Positions 55,358-64,000 of a DNA stretch of 64,000 nt are shown one piece after another. A program made the position numbers and the translations under genes. The notes under the pieces are model-generated. The model did no database searches and had not been told where the DNA came from. It saw only the letters and a program-made list of their open reading frames with translations. This stretch comes from Actinomadura luteofluorescens (lineage in GTDB: Bacteria > Actinomycetota > Actinomycetes > Streptosporangiales > Streptosporangiaceae): assembly GCF_013409365.1 (NCBI RefSeq), contig NZ_JACCBA010000001.1:2170001-2234000 (forward strand). The letters are read 5' to 3'. Position 1 is the stretch's first letter; every line of letters starts with the position of its first letter.

Positions 55358-55765
55358 ATGGCCGTCGTGGAAGATCTTGACGTGGTCGCGTGGATCCAGG
55401 TGTCGGACGGCCGGATGCTCGCCGTCCGGTCCCGTGGCCGCGACCTGCTGTACCTGCCCGGCGGGAAACGGGAGCCGGGCGAGGACGACTGGTCGGCCCT
55501 GTCCCGGGAGGTCCGCGAAGAGCTGGATCTGGAGCTGGACCGGACGTCCTTCCGGGAACTGGGCGTGATCCGGGCCCCGGCCCACGACCAGCCCGACTTC
55601 GCCCACGTCCGCATGGCCTGCTTCACCGCCGCCTACCGGGGCGCGATGGCGGCGGCCGGCGAGGTGGACGAGTACGTCTACGTCGGGCGCGGCGACCGGC
55701 ACCTGCTCGCGCCGGCCGCGCAGGCCGCCCTCGACCTCGCCGAGCGGCACGGCATGCTCGCCTGA
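55358..55765 (+). CDS. Nudix hydrolase
   Basis: 135 residues. Nudix box GGKREPGEDDWSALSREVREELDLEL with the REVREE core. Hydrolyses nucleoside-diphosphate-linked compounds; substrate not predictable. Divergent from the LysR gene with a 75-nt gap, which suggests regulation by it. Confidence 0.92.
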   Translation: MAVVEDLDVVAWIQVSDGRMLAVRSRGRDLLYLPGGKREPGEDDWSALSREVREELDLELDRTSFRELGVIRAPAHDQPDFAHVRMACFTAAYRGAMAAAGEVDEYVYVGRGDRHLLAPAAQAALDLAERHGMLA

Positions 55766-55889
55766 TCGACCTTCGGCCCCCGCGCCCGGCGACTTTGGTC
55801 GGCGCGGGCGTGGTCCGGTGGCCGCTGCCCGGGCACGGCCGCCCCCGGAAGGCTCGGTGGCGGGCGGCCCGACCAGCGAGGAGCAGACC

Positions 55890-57005
55890 TTGTCACAGAC
55901 GGAACCCATGGCGCGGATCAGCCGCAGGACCGTGCTCGCCGGCACGGCGGCGGCCGCCGTGTCCGGGGCGGCGGTGATCGCCTGCGACGCGATGACCGGC
56001 ACCGCGTCGGCCGCGCCCGTCCGAGGGCGGCCGCTGCCGCAGCACGGCGTCAACTACGACACCGAACGCGAGGTGTGGAGGCCCGCGTACGTGCGGCGCG
56101 AGATCCGGGCGATCCGCCGCGACCTGCACTGCAACGCGATCATCCTGCTCGGCTCCGACCTCGGGCGCCTCATGCTCGCGGCCCGCTGCGCGGCGCGGGA
56201 GGGCATGTTCGTTTGGTTCGAGGCCCGCCAGTTCGACAAGGACGCGCGGAGGACGCTGAGGTTCCTCACCGCCCTCGCCAGGGCGGCCGAGGGGCTCCGC
56301 CGCACCCACCCGGGCGTGGGCATCTCGGTCGGGTGCGAGCTGACGATCTTCATGGACGGGCTGGTGCCCGGCAGGGACTGGCGGGAGCGCGCGGGCAACC
56401 TCGGGACCCCGGCGGGCGAGGGCTACGACGAGCGGCTGAACACGTTCCTCGCGCGGGCGCTCCGGACCGTCCGGCCATTGTTCGGAGGCCGTCTCACCTA
56501 CACCTCGGGCGTCTGGGAGGAGGTCGCCTGGCGCGGCTTCGACGTCGTGGGCGTCGACCTGTACCGGGACGAGACGAACGAGGCGACCTACGTCCAGGAC
56601 GTCCGGGCCCTGCACCGGTTCGGCAAGCCCGTCGTCATCACCGAGTTCGGATGCTGCACCTACCGGGGCGCGGACAGGCGCGGCGGCGACGGGTTCGACA
56701 TCGTCGACTGGTCGCAGGACCCGCCCGTCATCCCGCCGGGCTACGTCCGCGACGAGGGGGCCCAGGCCCGCTACATCTCCGAGCTGCTGGACGTGTACGA
56801 GGCCGAGGGTGTGTACGGCGCGTTCGTCTACGACTTCATCGAGCCCGACGGCCCCTCCTCCCCCGATCCCGCCAGGGACCTCGACATGGCCGGGTTCTCC
56901 CTGGTCAAGGTACTGCCGCCCGAGACGGGCCTCGGCTACGAGCGGACCGGCCACTTCGAGCCGAAGCTCGCCTTCCGCACCCTCGCCCGCCGCTACGCCC
57001 CCTAG
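55890..57005 (+). CDS. Tat-exported TIM-barrel (glycoside-hydrolase-like) protein
   Basis: 371 residues from TTG 55890 (GAGGAG 7 nt upstream); ATG 55908 is the alternative. Twin-arginine signal ISRRTVLAGTAAAAVSGAAVIA. Then HGVNYDTEREVWRPAYVRREIRAI, GCELTIFMDG, SGVWEEVAWRGFDVVGVDLY, VITEFGCCTYRGAD and FEPKLAFRTLARRYAP, a GH-like barrel with candidate acidic residues at GCE and TEFG. Members have been labelled abortive infection proteins in databases, without evidence for that role here. Shares its CTAG stop with nuoN. Confidence 0.85.
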   Translation: MSQTEPMARISRRTVLAGTAAAAVSGAAVIACDAMTGTASAAPVRGRPLPQHGVNYDTEREVWRPAYVRREIRAIRRDLHCNAIILLGSDLGRLMLAARCAAREGMFVWFEARQFDKDARRTLRFLTALARAAEGLRRTHPGVGISVGCELTIFMDGLVPGRDWRERAGNLGTPAGEGYDERLNTFLARALRTVRPLFGGRLTYTSGVWEEVAWRGFDVVGVDLYRDETNEATYVQDVRALHRFGKPVVITEFGCCTYRGADRRGGDGFDIVDWSQDPPVIPPGYVRDEGAQARYISELLDVYEAEGVYGAFVYDFIEPDGPSSPDPARDLDMAGFSLVKVLPPETGLGYERTGHFEPKLAFRTLARRYAP

Positions 57006-58369
57006 GCGGCGAGGGCGGCGCCTCCGGCTATGCCGAGGGCCAGGGAGAGCAGCGCGGCGGCGGCGGCGATCGCGGTGGCGCCGCGCGCCGGGGGCGGCGG
57101 GCCGGACGGCCGCCGGAACAGCGGGACGATCCAGCGCAGGTAGTAGAAGACGCTGGCGACCGTGTTCACGGCGGCCACCGCCGCGAGCCATGCGTGGTCG
57201 CCGTCCAGCGCGGCACCGAACATCAGGACCTTCCCGACGAACACGGCGGTCGGCGGCGTCCCGACGAAGCCGAGCAGGCAGACGACGAGGGACAGGCCGA
57301 GGAGCGGGGAGGCGCGCAGCAGGCCGGCGTATCCGGCCAGGTCGTCGCGGCCGGCGGCGACCACGACCGCGAAGGCGCCGAGGTTCGTCACCGCGTAGGC
57401 GGCGACGAAGTACAGCAGCGCGGGCCGGGCCAGGTCGCTGCGTCCCGCCATCGCGACCGGGACGAGCAGGTAGCCCGCCTGGCTCACGGTCGAGTACGCC
57501 AGCAGGCGCCGGACGTTGTCCTGCCCGAACGCGGCGAGGTTGCCGAGCGTCATCGTGGCCGCCGCGATCACGGCGAGCAGGACGGGCCAGCCGTCCGGGG
57601 AGATCTCCGCGCCGAAGCGGTAGAGGGCCGCGAACGCGCCGATCTTGGGGACGGTGGTGACGTACGCGGCGACGGCGGGCGGGGCTCCCTCGGTCACGTC
57701 CGGCACCCAGTAGTGGCCCGGGACGGCGCCCGCCTTGAACAGCAGCCCGGCCAGGAGCGCGACGAGGCCCGCCGCGACGGCCGCCGGGGGCGCGCCGGCG
57801 AGCCCGGTCCGCAGCACCGGGTAGGCGGTGCCGCGCCCCACGCCGGACAGCAGCGTCACGCCGCCGAGCATGAACACGCCCAGCAGCGCGCCCATCAGGT
57901 AGTACTTCAGCGCGGCCTCGGTCCCGGGCGCGTCCTTGCCGAACCCGGCGAGGGCGTAGGCGGGGACGCTCGCCAGCAGGTACGCGGCGACGAGGACCAG
58001 CAGGTCGGACGAGGCGCCGAGCATGATCGTCCCGAGCGCGGACAGCAGGATCAGGACGTGGTGCTCGCTCTCCCTCGGATGGCCCCGGACCGGCCCGGCC
58101 GCCAGGAGGACGACGGCGAGCGTCGAGCCGAGCACGGTGATCCGGGTGACGTGCGTGATCGCGTCGACGGAGAAGGCGTCGAACGCCGTCAGGCCGGGGC
58201 GGGCCGCCGCGGCCCCCGCGAAGGCCAGGCCCGCGACGAGCCCGGCCGAGCAGGCCGCCGGGGCCGGCCACTGCCTCGCGCGTGGCAGGAACATCCCCGC
58301 CACCAGCCCGGCCACGGCGGCGGCCAGCACGCACAGTTCGGGGGCGAGGTCGGCGGGGTTCTCGTTCAT
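57002..58369 (-). CDS. nuoN: NADH dehydrogenase subunit N-like
   Basis: 455 residues, about 13-14 helices; FKAGAVPGHYWVPDVTEGAPPAVAAYVTTVPKIGAFAALYRF is the conserved proton-channel region with Lys. Antiporter-like subunit of a complex I-type machine. Last gene of the accessory nuo operon; ATG overlaps the nuoM stop (TGATG). Confidence 0.93.
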   Translation of the reverse strand: MNENPADLAPELCVLAAAVAGLVAGMFLPRARQWPAPAACSAGLVAGLAFAGAAAARPGLTAFDAFSVDAITHVTRITVLGSTLAVVLLAAGPVRGHPRESEHHVLILLSALGTIMLGASSDLLVLVAAYLLASVPAYALAGFGKDAPGTEAALKYYLMGALLGVFMLGGVTLLSGVGRGTAYPVLRTGLAGAPPAAVAAGLVALLAGLLFKAGAVPGHYWVPDVTEGAPPAVAAYVTTVPKIGAFAALYRFGAEISPDGWPVLLAVIAAATMTLGNLAAFGQDNVRRLLAYSTVSQAGYLLVPVAMAGRSDLARPALLYFVAAYAVTNLGAFAVVVAAGRDDLAGYAGLLRASPLLGLSLVVCLLGFVGTPPTAVFVGKVLMFGAALDGDHAWLAAVAAVNTVASVFYYLRWIVPLFRRPSGPPPPARGATAIAAAAALLSLALGIAGGAALAA

Positions 58370-59850
58370 CAGCGGCCCACCAGCGCGACGACGGCCGCCG
58401 ACAGCGGCTCGATCGTGTCGAGCAGCACGCGCGGCGCGACACCGATGACCAGCGACAGGGCCAGCAGCGGGACGAGCGCGGCCAGTTCGGGGCGGCGCAC
58501 GTCGGTGACGAGCGGGGTCAGCTCCCCGGGCGGCCCGAGCACGGCGCGGTGCAGGACGCGCAGGAACAGCGCGGCCGTGACGAGGATGCCGAGGACGGCC
58601 AGCGCGCCGGTGACCGCCGTCGCCGCCGTGCCGCTCCCGATCGTCCCGGCGAAGATCTGGAACTCGGCGACGAACCCGGACAGGCCCGGCAGCCCGAGCG
58701 AGGCGAACGCGGCCACCGCGGTCAGCGCGGCGAAGACGGGCGCGCCGCGCGCGATGCCGCCGAACCGCCCGAGGTCGTAGCTGCCGGCCCGGTCGTACAG
58801 GACGCCGCACAGCAGGAACAGCGCGCCGGTGACGAGGCCGTGGCTGACCATCTGCGTGACCGCGCCGGTCACGGCGAGCCGCCGCGCGTCGGCGTCGCCG
58901 GTGGCGTACCCGGCCGCGCCCAGCGCGAGGACGATGTAGCCCATGTGGTTGACCGACGTGTAGGCGACCAGGCGCTTGACGTCGTCCTGCGCCAGCGCGA
59001 CCAGCGCCCCGTACAGGACGCCGGCCAGCCCGACGATCAGGAACACCGGGGCGTAGCGCCGCCAGGCGTCGGGCAGCATCGGCATCGCGATGCGGACGAG
59101 GCCGTAGGTGCCCATCTTCAGCATGACCCCGGCGAGGATCGCCGACCCGGCGGCGGGCGCGTCGGTGTGGGCGGGCGGCAGCCAGGTGTGGAACGGCACG
59201 ACCGGGGTCTTGATGCCGAGGCCGATCCCGACGGCGAGGAGCGTCAGCCCCGCCGGGCCGCCGCTCAGCGGCGGGGTCCGAGTCAGCTCGACCATGTCGA
59301 ACGTGTGGGGGTCGGCGCCGAGGTAGAGGCCGATGAATCCGAGCAGCAGGACGAGCGACCCGAGGAACGTGTAGAGGAAGAACTGGAGCGCCGACCTCGT
59401 CCGGTCGCCGTGCCCCCACAGCAGGATCACGAAGTACATGCCGACGATCGACAGGTCGAAGAAGACGAAGAACAGCAGCAGGTCGAGGGCCGCGAACAGG
59501 CCCAGGCAGACGGTCTCCAGGAAGAGGAACAGGATCGCGAACGCCCGCACCCGGTGGGTCTGCCGCAGCGAGTACACGGCGCACGCGGCGAACAGGACGG
59601 CGGTCAGGGCCAGCAGCGGCAGCGACAGGCCGTCCACGCCGACGTGGTAGCCGGCTCGGACGGACGGGATCCACCGCACGTTCGTCTCGTACGCGACGCC
59701 GCCGCCGGTGCCGTGCGCCGCCCACATCCCGATGACGAGCGCGAGGTCCAGGACGCAGGCGCCGATCCACGCCCAGGGGACCGCGCGGCGCGGGACGGCG
59801 GGCAGCGCGAGCGCCACCGCCAGCGGGAGGAAGATCACCAGATTCAGCAT
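58369..59850 (-). CDS. nuoM: NADH dehydrogenase subunit M-like
   Basis: 493 residues, 14 helices. GIKTPVVPFHTWLPPAHTDAP and YTSVNHMGYIVLALG are the NuoM hallmarks with the channel Lys and Glu residues. Shows normal length. Overlaps nuoN, 4 nt after nuoL. Confidence 0.95.
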   Translation of the reverse strand: MLNLVIFLPLAVALALPAVPRRAVPWAWIGACVLDLALVIGMWAAHGTGGGVAYETNVRWIPSVRAGYHVGVDGLSLPLLALTAVLFAACAVYSLRQTHRVRAFAILFLFLETVCLGLFAALDLLLFFVFFDLSIVGMYFVILLWGHGDRTRSALQFFLYTFLGSLVLLLGFIGLYLGADPHTFDMVELTRTPPLSGGPAGLTLLAVGIGLGIKTPVVPFHTWLPPAHTDAPAAGSAILAGVMLKMGTYGLVRIAMPMLPDAWRRYAPVFLIVGLAGVLYGALVALAQDDVKRLVAYTSVNHMGYIVLALGAAGYATGDADARRLAVTGAVTQMVSHGLVTGALFLLCGVLYDRAGSYDLGRFGGIARGAPVFAALTAVAAFASLGLPGLSGFVAEFQIFAGTIGSGTAATAVTGALAVLGILVTAALFLRVLHRAVLGPPGELTPLVTDVRRPELAALVPLLALSLVIGVAPRVLLDTIEPLSAAVVALVGR

Positions 59851-59854
59851 CGGC

Positions 59855-61492
59855 TCACCCGGCCAGGACCGCGACGACGACGAGCACCGCGAGCACCACC
59901 GCGGCCTGGGCGTAGTACAGGTGGACCTGTCCGGTCTGCGGGCGCCGCGCCAGGGCGCCCAGCGCGCGCGCCGCGCGTCCGACCGCGGCGACCAGGCCGT
60001 CCACCCGGAACTCCACGCGGCGCCCGGCCAGACCGGCGACCGCCAGGCCGCCGCGCGCGACGCGCTTCACCGCGCCGTCGACCACCCGGTCGTCGAACCG
60101 GGCCAGCGCCCGCGCGGTGGCGAACGCCGGGCGGACGACCACGGCCGAAGCGGCGTCCTCCAGCCAGAGCCAGTGCAGCGCCCACGCGGGCTCCGGGATC
60201 CGCCGGACGACCATGACCGCGCCGACCGTGAGCAGGGCGAGGGCACCGGAGAGCGCGACCGTCCACGGTCCGGGTCCGCTCTCGTCCGGCACGCCGAGCA
60301 GCCGCCGCCAGGCGTCCGCGACCGGGGGGAGGCCGAGCACCCCGAGCACGGCCGCCGCGAAGGCCAGCGGGACCAAGGGCGCCGACTGCGCGAACGGCAC
60401 CCGGAGCACCCCGCCTCCGCCCATCGGACGGAACGCGGCGAGCAACGCCTTCGCCGCATAGGCGGCCGACAGGACGGACGCGGCGAACCCCACCACGAGG
60501 AGGGCCGGCGAGCCGCCGGCACCCGCGAGGATCTCGTCCTTGGTGACCCACAACGACAGCGGAGGGACACCGGCCAGCGCGAGCGCGCCCACTCCGAACG
60601 CCGCGCCGACCGCCCGGTGGCGCCGCGCCGCACCCTGCAACGCGTCCAACCGCTTCGTCCCGAGCACGCCCAGCCACACGCCCGCGCAGAGGAACAGCAG
60701 GCTCTTCACCGCGGCGTGGGCGACGAGGTGCGCCGTCCCGCCGGCAGGCGCGCCGGTGCCGGCTCCGAGCACCATGAACCCGATCTGCGCGCACGTGGAC
60801 GCGGCGAGAAGCTGCTTGAGGTCGCGCTGAGCGAGCGCGACGGCGCCCAGGACCAGCGCGGTCACCGCCCCGGCCCAGGCCGCGAGCGTGGCGGCCCAGC
60901 CGGTCGCGGCCAGCAGCGGATGCACGCGTATCAGCAGGTACGCGCCCGCGGCGACCATCGTGGCCGAATGCAGGAGCGCCGACACCGGGCTCGGCCCGTC
61001 CATGGCGCGCGACAGCCAGAACGAGAACGGGAGCTGCGCCGACTTCCCGAGCGCCGACACCACGAGTCCGGCCGCGATCAGGTCCCGCCAGGGCGCGCCG
61101 GCCGCGGCGAGGTCGTCCAGCCGGAGGGAGTGGGCCCCGGCGACCGCGAAGCCCGCCGCCGCGTAGAGGCCCATGTCGGCGGCCCGGGTCGTCAGGAAGG
61201 CGACGCCCGCCGACCGGACCCGCCGTGCGTCCCACCACTCGTAGCCGATGAGCGCCCACGACATCGCGCCCATGACCTCCCAGCCCATCAGCAGCAGGAC
61301 CAGATCGGTCGCCGTCACCGTGACGGCCATCGCCGCCGCGAACAGGAGCATCAGGCCGAAGAAGCGAGCGCCGTACCCCTCCCCCGCCGCGAAGACGAGG
61401 ACCGCCGCCAGGACGGTGCCGAGCGTCACGAGCAGGACGGCGGACAACCCGTCCACCGCGAGGCCGCCCGGCCACCCGGGAAGGAACGTCAT
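59855..61492 (-). CDS. nuoL: NADH dehydrogenase subunit L-like, short form
   Basis: 545 residues; usual NuoL is 600 or more. Conserved SALGKSAQLPFSFWLSRAMDGPSPVSALLHSATMVAAGAYLL present. The protein starts at what is normally the region after the first two helices (LAVDGLSAVLLVTLGT), so about 60 N-terminal residues are missing. GGGAGCGG ribosome site before ATG 61492. The C-terminal lateral helix region is present but shortened. Confidence 0.92.
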   Translation of the reverse strand: MTFLPGWPGGLAVDGLSAVLLVTLGTVLAAVLVFAAGEGYGARFFGLMLLFAAAMAVTVTATDLVLLLMGWEVMGAMSWALIGYEWWDARRVRSAGVAFLTTRAADMGLYAAAGFAVAGAHSLRLDDLAAAGAPWRDLIAAGLVVSALGKSAQLPFSFWLSRAMDGPSPVSALLHSATMVAAGAYLLIRVHPLLAATGWAATLAAWAGAVTALVLGAVALAQRDLKQLLAASTCAQIGFMVLGAGTGAPAGGTAHLVAHAAVKSLLFLCAGVWLGVLGTKRLDALQGAARRHRAVGAAFGVGALALAGVPPLSLWVTKDEILAGAGGSPALLVVGFAASVLSAAYAAKALLAAFRPMGGGGVLRVPFAQSAPLVPLAFAAAVLGVLGLPPVADAWRRLLGVPDESGPGPWTVALSGALALLTVGAVMVVRRIPEPAWALHWLWLEDAASAVVVRPAFATARALARFDDRVVDGAVKRVARGGLAVAGLAGRRVEFRVDGLVAAVGRAARALGALARRPQTGQVHLYYAQAAVVLAVLVVVAVLAG

Positions 61493-61532
61493 CCGCCCGC
61501 TCCCCGCGCGCGGACGTCCCCGCTCGCCGCGC

Positions 61533-61838
61533 TCATCCCCTGAGGTCCCCCGCGTCGTCGGTCATGTCCACGTCGCGGGCCCGGAACAGGGCGGTGACGA
61601 CGGCGAACCCCATCGCCATCTCCAGCGCCATCACCGTGATCGCGACGAGGACGAGCACCTGCCCGTCCGCCCTGCCGGGCGACACCCAGAACCAGAACGC
61701 GGCCCCGGCGACCACGATCCCGTTGATCATGAGTTCGAGGCCCATCATCAGCATCACGATCGACTGCTGCGACAGCGCCCCGAACAGGCCCACGCAGAAC
61801 AGCGCGGCGGCGAGCAGCAGGAACCCCTCCAGCGTCAT
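61533..61838 (-). CDS. nuoK: NADH dehydrogenase subunit K-like
   Basis: 101 residues, three helices; IVMLMMGLELMINGIVVAG carries the conserved Glu. ATG overlaps the nuoJ stop (ATGA). Confidence 0.93.
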   Translation of the reverse strand: MTLEGFLLLAAALFCVGLFGALSQQSIVMLMMGLELMINGIVVAGAAFWFWVSPGRADGQVLVLVAITVMALEMAMGFAVVTALFRARDVDMTDDAGDLRG

Positions 61839-62350
61839 CGCGTCCCGTCCCCGCCGTCGTAGCGGCCCCGGTGCGCGGCCAGCACCACCGTCGCGATCAT
61901 GGTGGCCAGGATGGCGACGCCGATCACCATCATGACCAGCATCTTCGGCCCCATGATCGCCTCGCCGAGCGCCACCGTGGGGTCGCGCGGCGGGCGCCCC
62001 GCGCGCCGCGGCCACGGGACGGTGAACACCCCGGCGGCCAGCGCGGCGAAGGCGGCCCCGGAGACGGCGAGGGCGCCGCGCCTGTTGTGCAGCATCGTCA
62101 TCGGCATCAGCCCGGCCGGGTTCATCATGTACATGACCATGAAGACGGCCATCACCAGCATCTCCATGATCATCATGAGGACGATCAGGACGCCGAGGTA
62201 GTGCAGGTCGATCAGGAGCAGCTCGCCGCCGACGCACAGGAACGAGGCCAGCAGCGCGAACGTCGCCCGCGCCATGGAGTCCACGACGAACACGGCGATG
62301 CCTGCCCCGACGGCGGCGACGGCCAGCACCCAGAACGCGACGGCCTCCAC
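61835..62350 (-). CDS. nuoJ: NADH dehydrogenase subunit J-like
   Basis: 171 residues, five helices; VDSMARATFALLASFLCVGGELLLIDLHYLGVLIVLMMIMEMLVMAVFMVMYM contains the conserved membrane Glu/Tyr region (given in parts: LLASFLCVGGELLL and YLGVLIVLMMIMEM). Met-rich compared with its relatives. GTG start. Confidence 0.92.
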   Translation of the reverse strand: MEAVAFWVLAVAAVGAGIAVFVVDSMARATFALLASFLCVGGELLLIDLHYLGVLIVLMMIMEMLVMAVFMVMYMMNPAGLMPMTMLHNRRGALAVSGAAFAALAAGVFTVPWPRRAGRPPRDPTVALGEAIMGPKMLVMMVIGVAILATMIATVVLAAHRGRYDGGDGTR

Positions 62351-62360
62351 TGCCCCCTCC

Positions 62361-63224
62361 TCACACCACGACGATCGCGACGACGAGCGCCTGCAGGACC
62401 GAGGCCGGGATCAGGACCGTCCACGCCACGGTCATGGCACGGTCCATGCGCAGCACCGGCAGGCGCCGGCGCGTCCAGACCAGCAGCGCCAGGACGGCGC
62501 ACGTCTTCAGCAGCGACCACAGCCAAGCCGGCAGCAGCGGACCCGCGCCGCCGCCGAGGAACAGCGGGACGGCGACGGCCGAGGCCGCGGCCAGCAGCCC
62601 GTAGCGTCCCGCCAGGAACACGAGGCGGTCAGGACCGGACAGTTCGAGCAGGACGCCCCCGGCAAGGTCGTCGCCGACGGGATGGTCGAACGGCCCCCAG
62701 AACGCCATCGCCGCCGCCGACACCAGGTAGACGGCGAAGGCGACCGGCATCCAGACCGCGAACCACAGACCCTCCTGCGCGTGCCCGATGGCGCGCAGGT
62801 CGAGCGAATGCGCGGCGAGCGAGGCGGTGACGAGCGCGAACATGTGCGGGAGCTCGTAGGCGAGCCCCTGCACGAGGAACCGGTACCCGCCGACCAGCCC
62901 GAACGCCGAGTTGACGCCCCAGCCCGCGAGCCACACCGACCCCCAGGCGACGACCTCCATCGCGTTGAACCAGACGACGCCGACCCGCGTCCCGACCGCG
63001 ACGCGGTCGCCGAACGGCACCACGAGCGCCGCCAGCGCCGCCGCCACCGGCAGCGACACGACCCCGATCCTGGCGAGCAGCACGTCCGCCCTGGCCGTGA
63101 CGCGCCGCTGCGTCGTCAGCAGCCGCGCGGCCTCGCGGAACGGCTCGGCCGGACGCCCGGCGAGCGCGCCGCCGAACGACGCCGCCGCCACCGCGAGGAC
63201 GCCGAGGACCAGCACCTCAACCAT
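62361..63224 (-). CDS. nuoH: NADH dehydrogenase subunit H-like
   Basis: 287 residues, eight helices. FREAARLLTTQRRV, GGYRFLVQGLAYELPHMFALVTA and FDHPVGDDLAGGVLLELSGPDRL correspond to the quinone-site loops of NuoH (AETNRAPFD is degenerate). Overlaps the upstream gene by 8 nt. Confidence 0.92.
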   Translation of the reverse strand: MVEVLVLGVLAVAAASFGGALAGRPAEPFREAARLLTTQRRVTARADVLLARIGVVSLPVAAALAALVVPFGDRVAVGTRVGVVWFNAMEVVAWGSVWLAGWGVNSAFGLVGGYRFLVQGLAYELPHMFALVTASLAAHSLDLRAIGHAQEGLWFAVWMPVAFAVYLVSAAAMAFWGPFDHPVGDDLAGGVLLELSGPDRLVFLAGRYGLLAAASAVAVPLFLGGGAGPLLPAWLWSLLKTCAVLALLVWTRRRLPVLRMDRAMTVAWTVLIPASVLQALVVAIVVV

Positions 63225-63990
63225 CGCCGACCGCCCCGAGGTCGGGGTCCAGGCTCGCGACGATCAGCCTGGCCCGGGCCAGTTCCGCCCCGCTGAGGAG
63301 CGCCGGCAGGACGGCGGCCGTCTCGTCCCAGGTCTCGCGCGGCCGGACGGGCCGTCCCTCCAGGGCCGCGCCGATGTCGCGGAGCCGCTCGTCCAGCCGC
63401 TCCTTCACGAAGCCCCGCGTCATCCACCCCAGCGCGCGCGACCTCCCGACCATCCGGGCGAACGAGGCGAACCGCCGCGTCAGCGCATCGTCGGCGGGAC
63501 CGTCCAGGGCGTCGTCGCGCAGTACGGCGGCGCGCTCCCCGGCCGCTTGCCATCCCGCCACGTGCAGCAGCCGGGAGAGGCCGTCGAGGCGGGACGCGGC
63601 CTGGCGATCCTCCGTCCAGAACGTCCCACCGCCGGTGTCGACCGCGGTGACCTCGGCTTCCTGGACGACGTCGCCCTGCAACGTCAGATCGACCCGCAAG
63701 CCCGCCGGCCAGTACGACAGCACGGGCCCCAGAGGCACATGCAGGACGTCCAGCTTCAGGCCGTCCCGGTCGTCGGCCCGGTCGGCCATGCCCGCGTCCA
63801 GGTCGAGAGCGGGACGCGGACCTCCGGCGACGCCCTCCAGGTCCGAGGCGGAGACGCGCACCCGGGGCTCCGGCATGTCCCGCCAGACCACGTCGATGGC
63901 CCCGGCCAGCGCGGGCCCGGGGTTCCCGCACACCACGAGCATCCCGGTCTCCGCGGGCGACAGGGCGGGACGCCACCGGCGGCCCCGCAT
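63217..63990 (-). CDS. NuoB/NuoD-like degenerate hydrogenase/dehydrogenase subunit, may extend past window
   Basis: 257 residues from ATG 63990, which has GGAG 6 nt upstream, but the frame is open to the window end. Start LSPAETGMLVVCGNPGPALAGAIDVVWRDMPEPRVRVSA resembles the C-terminal part of NuoB with the cluster Cys lost; the rest (LHVPLGPVLSYWPAGLRVDLTLQGDVVQEAEV) resembles NuoD. No CxxC pair is seen. First visible gene of the nuoHJKLMN set. Confidence 0.75.
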   Translation of the reverse strand: MRGRRWRPALSPAETGMLVVCGNPGPALAGAIDVVWRDMPEPRVRVSASDLEGVAGGPRPALDLDAGMADRADDRDGLKLDVLHVPLGPVLSYWPAGLRVDLTLQGDVVQEAEVTAVDTGGGTFWTEDRQAASRLDGLSRLLHVAGWQAAGERAAVLRDDALDGPADDALTRRFASFARMVGRSRALGWMTRGFVKERLDERLRDIGAALEGRPVRPRETWDETAAVLPALLSGAELARARLIVASLDPDLGAVGDG

Positions 63991-64000
63991 CGCGCGCTCC

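Noticed and set aside
55890..57005. Reading the barrel protein as a phage-defence abortive infection gene
   Set aside because: The database label is historical; a Tat signal and glycosidase-like barrel place it outside the cell, and no defence genes surround it.
59708..61543. 611-codon plus-strand frame over nuoL
   Set aside because: Arg/Glu/His/Gln-rich shadow of membrane-protein codons; no start context.

Overview
The window is very GC-rich, uses many GTG starts and has tightly overlapping GTGA/ATGA gene junctions. It carries typical actinobacterial genes: ndgR-leuCD, cofC/fbiD for coenzyme F420, hupB, a DUF3515 lipoprotein, a mycobacterial-type cyp51 locus and a Zn-ribbon L32/L28 pair. 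I infer a filamentous or nocardioform actinobacterium, possibly Streptosporangiales/Actinomadura-like; the genus call is a guess. It looks like ordinary chromosome with a few mobile or repetitive intrusions.

Layout. 1-7.2 kb: a tandem globin/flavohemoglobin pair, a lipoprotein, a secreted GH16 enzyme, a NarL-type two-component system and a divergent membrane HTH protein. 7.2-25.6 kb: housekeeping genes on the minus strand (smc, a coiled-coil microprotein, acyP, mutM, rnc, rpmF, DUF177, coaD, a class B PBP, rsmD, a HEAT-repeat protein, recG, a DAK-domain protein), with rpmB on plus. recG is interrupted in its Walker A motif by a 341-residue intein carrying the Trp-Cys-Thr signature of class 3 inteins. 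Two gaps (10.95-11.75 and 17.97-19.29 kb) are filled by six copies of a structured repeat family. 25.7-29.3 kb: thiD, thiL and small genes.

29.3-39.7 kb: two divergent operons closely matching the order of the Mycobacterium tuberculosis cyp51 locus as I remember it (ferredoxin, cyp51, SDR, CYP123-like P450, TetR on one strand; aldA, SDR, HIBADH-like, carboxymuconolactone-decarboxylase-like on the other). Matching palindromes sit at the two divergent promoters. Between the two halves lie a Ser/Thr kinase, a 24-codon ORF with a strong Shine-Dalgarno sequence and three compact tRNA-like genes (anticodons CAG, GAG, GTA). These anticodons correspond to the Leu and Tyr codons of the tiny ORF.

39.7-64 kb: an acetamidase-like protein, a beta-propeller lipoprotein, an intact IS481-family element sitting in the shared CTAG stop of two convergent genes, ddl, gpsA, plsC, cofC, a cold-shock-like protein, hupB, leuDC/ndgR, a MerR regulator, a DUF202 pair, a HIBADH-RidA fusion, a LysR/Nudix pair, a Tat-exported TIM-barrel-like protein and, at the right edge, an accessory nuo operon (NuoD-like, H, J, K, L, M, N).

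The most notable items are the class 3 RecG intein with a probably dead endonuclease, the peptide/tRNA cassette inside the cyp51 locus, the shared operators, the IS481 insertion that regenerates two stop codons, and the repeat family with compensatory hairpin changes. No searches were run; family names rest on recognised motifs and remembered homologues.
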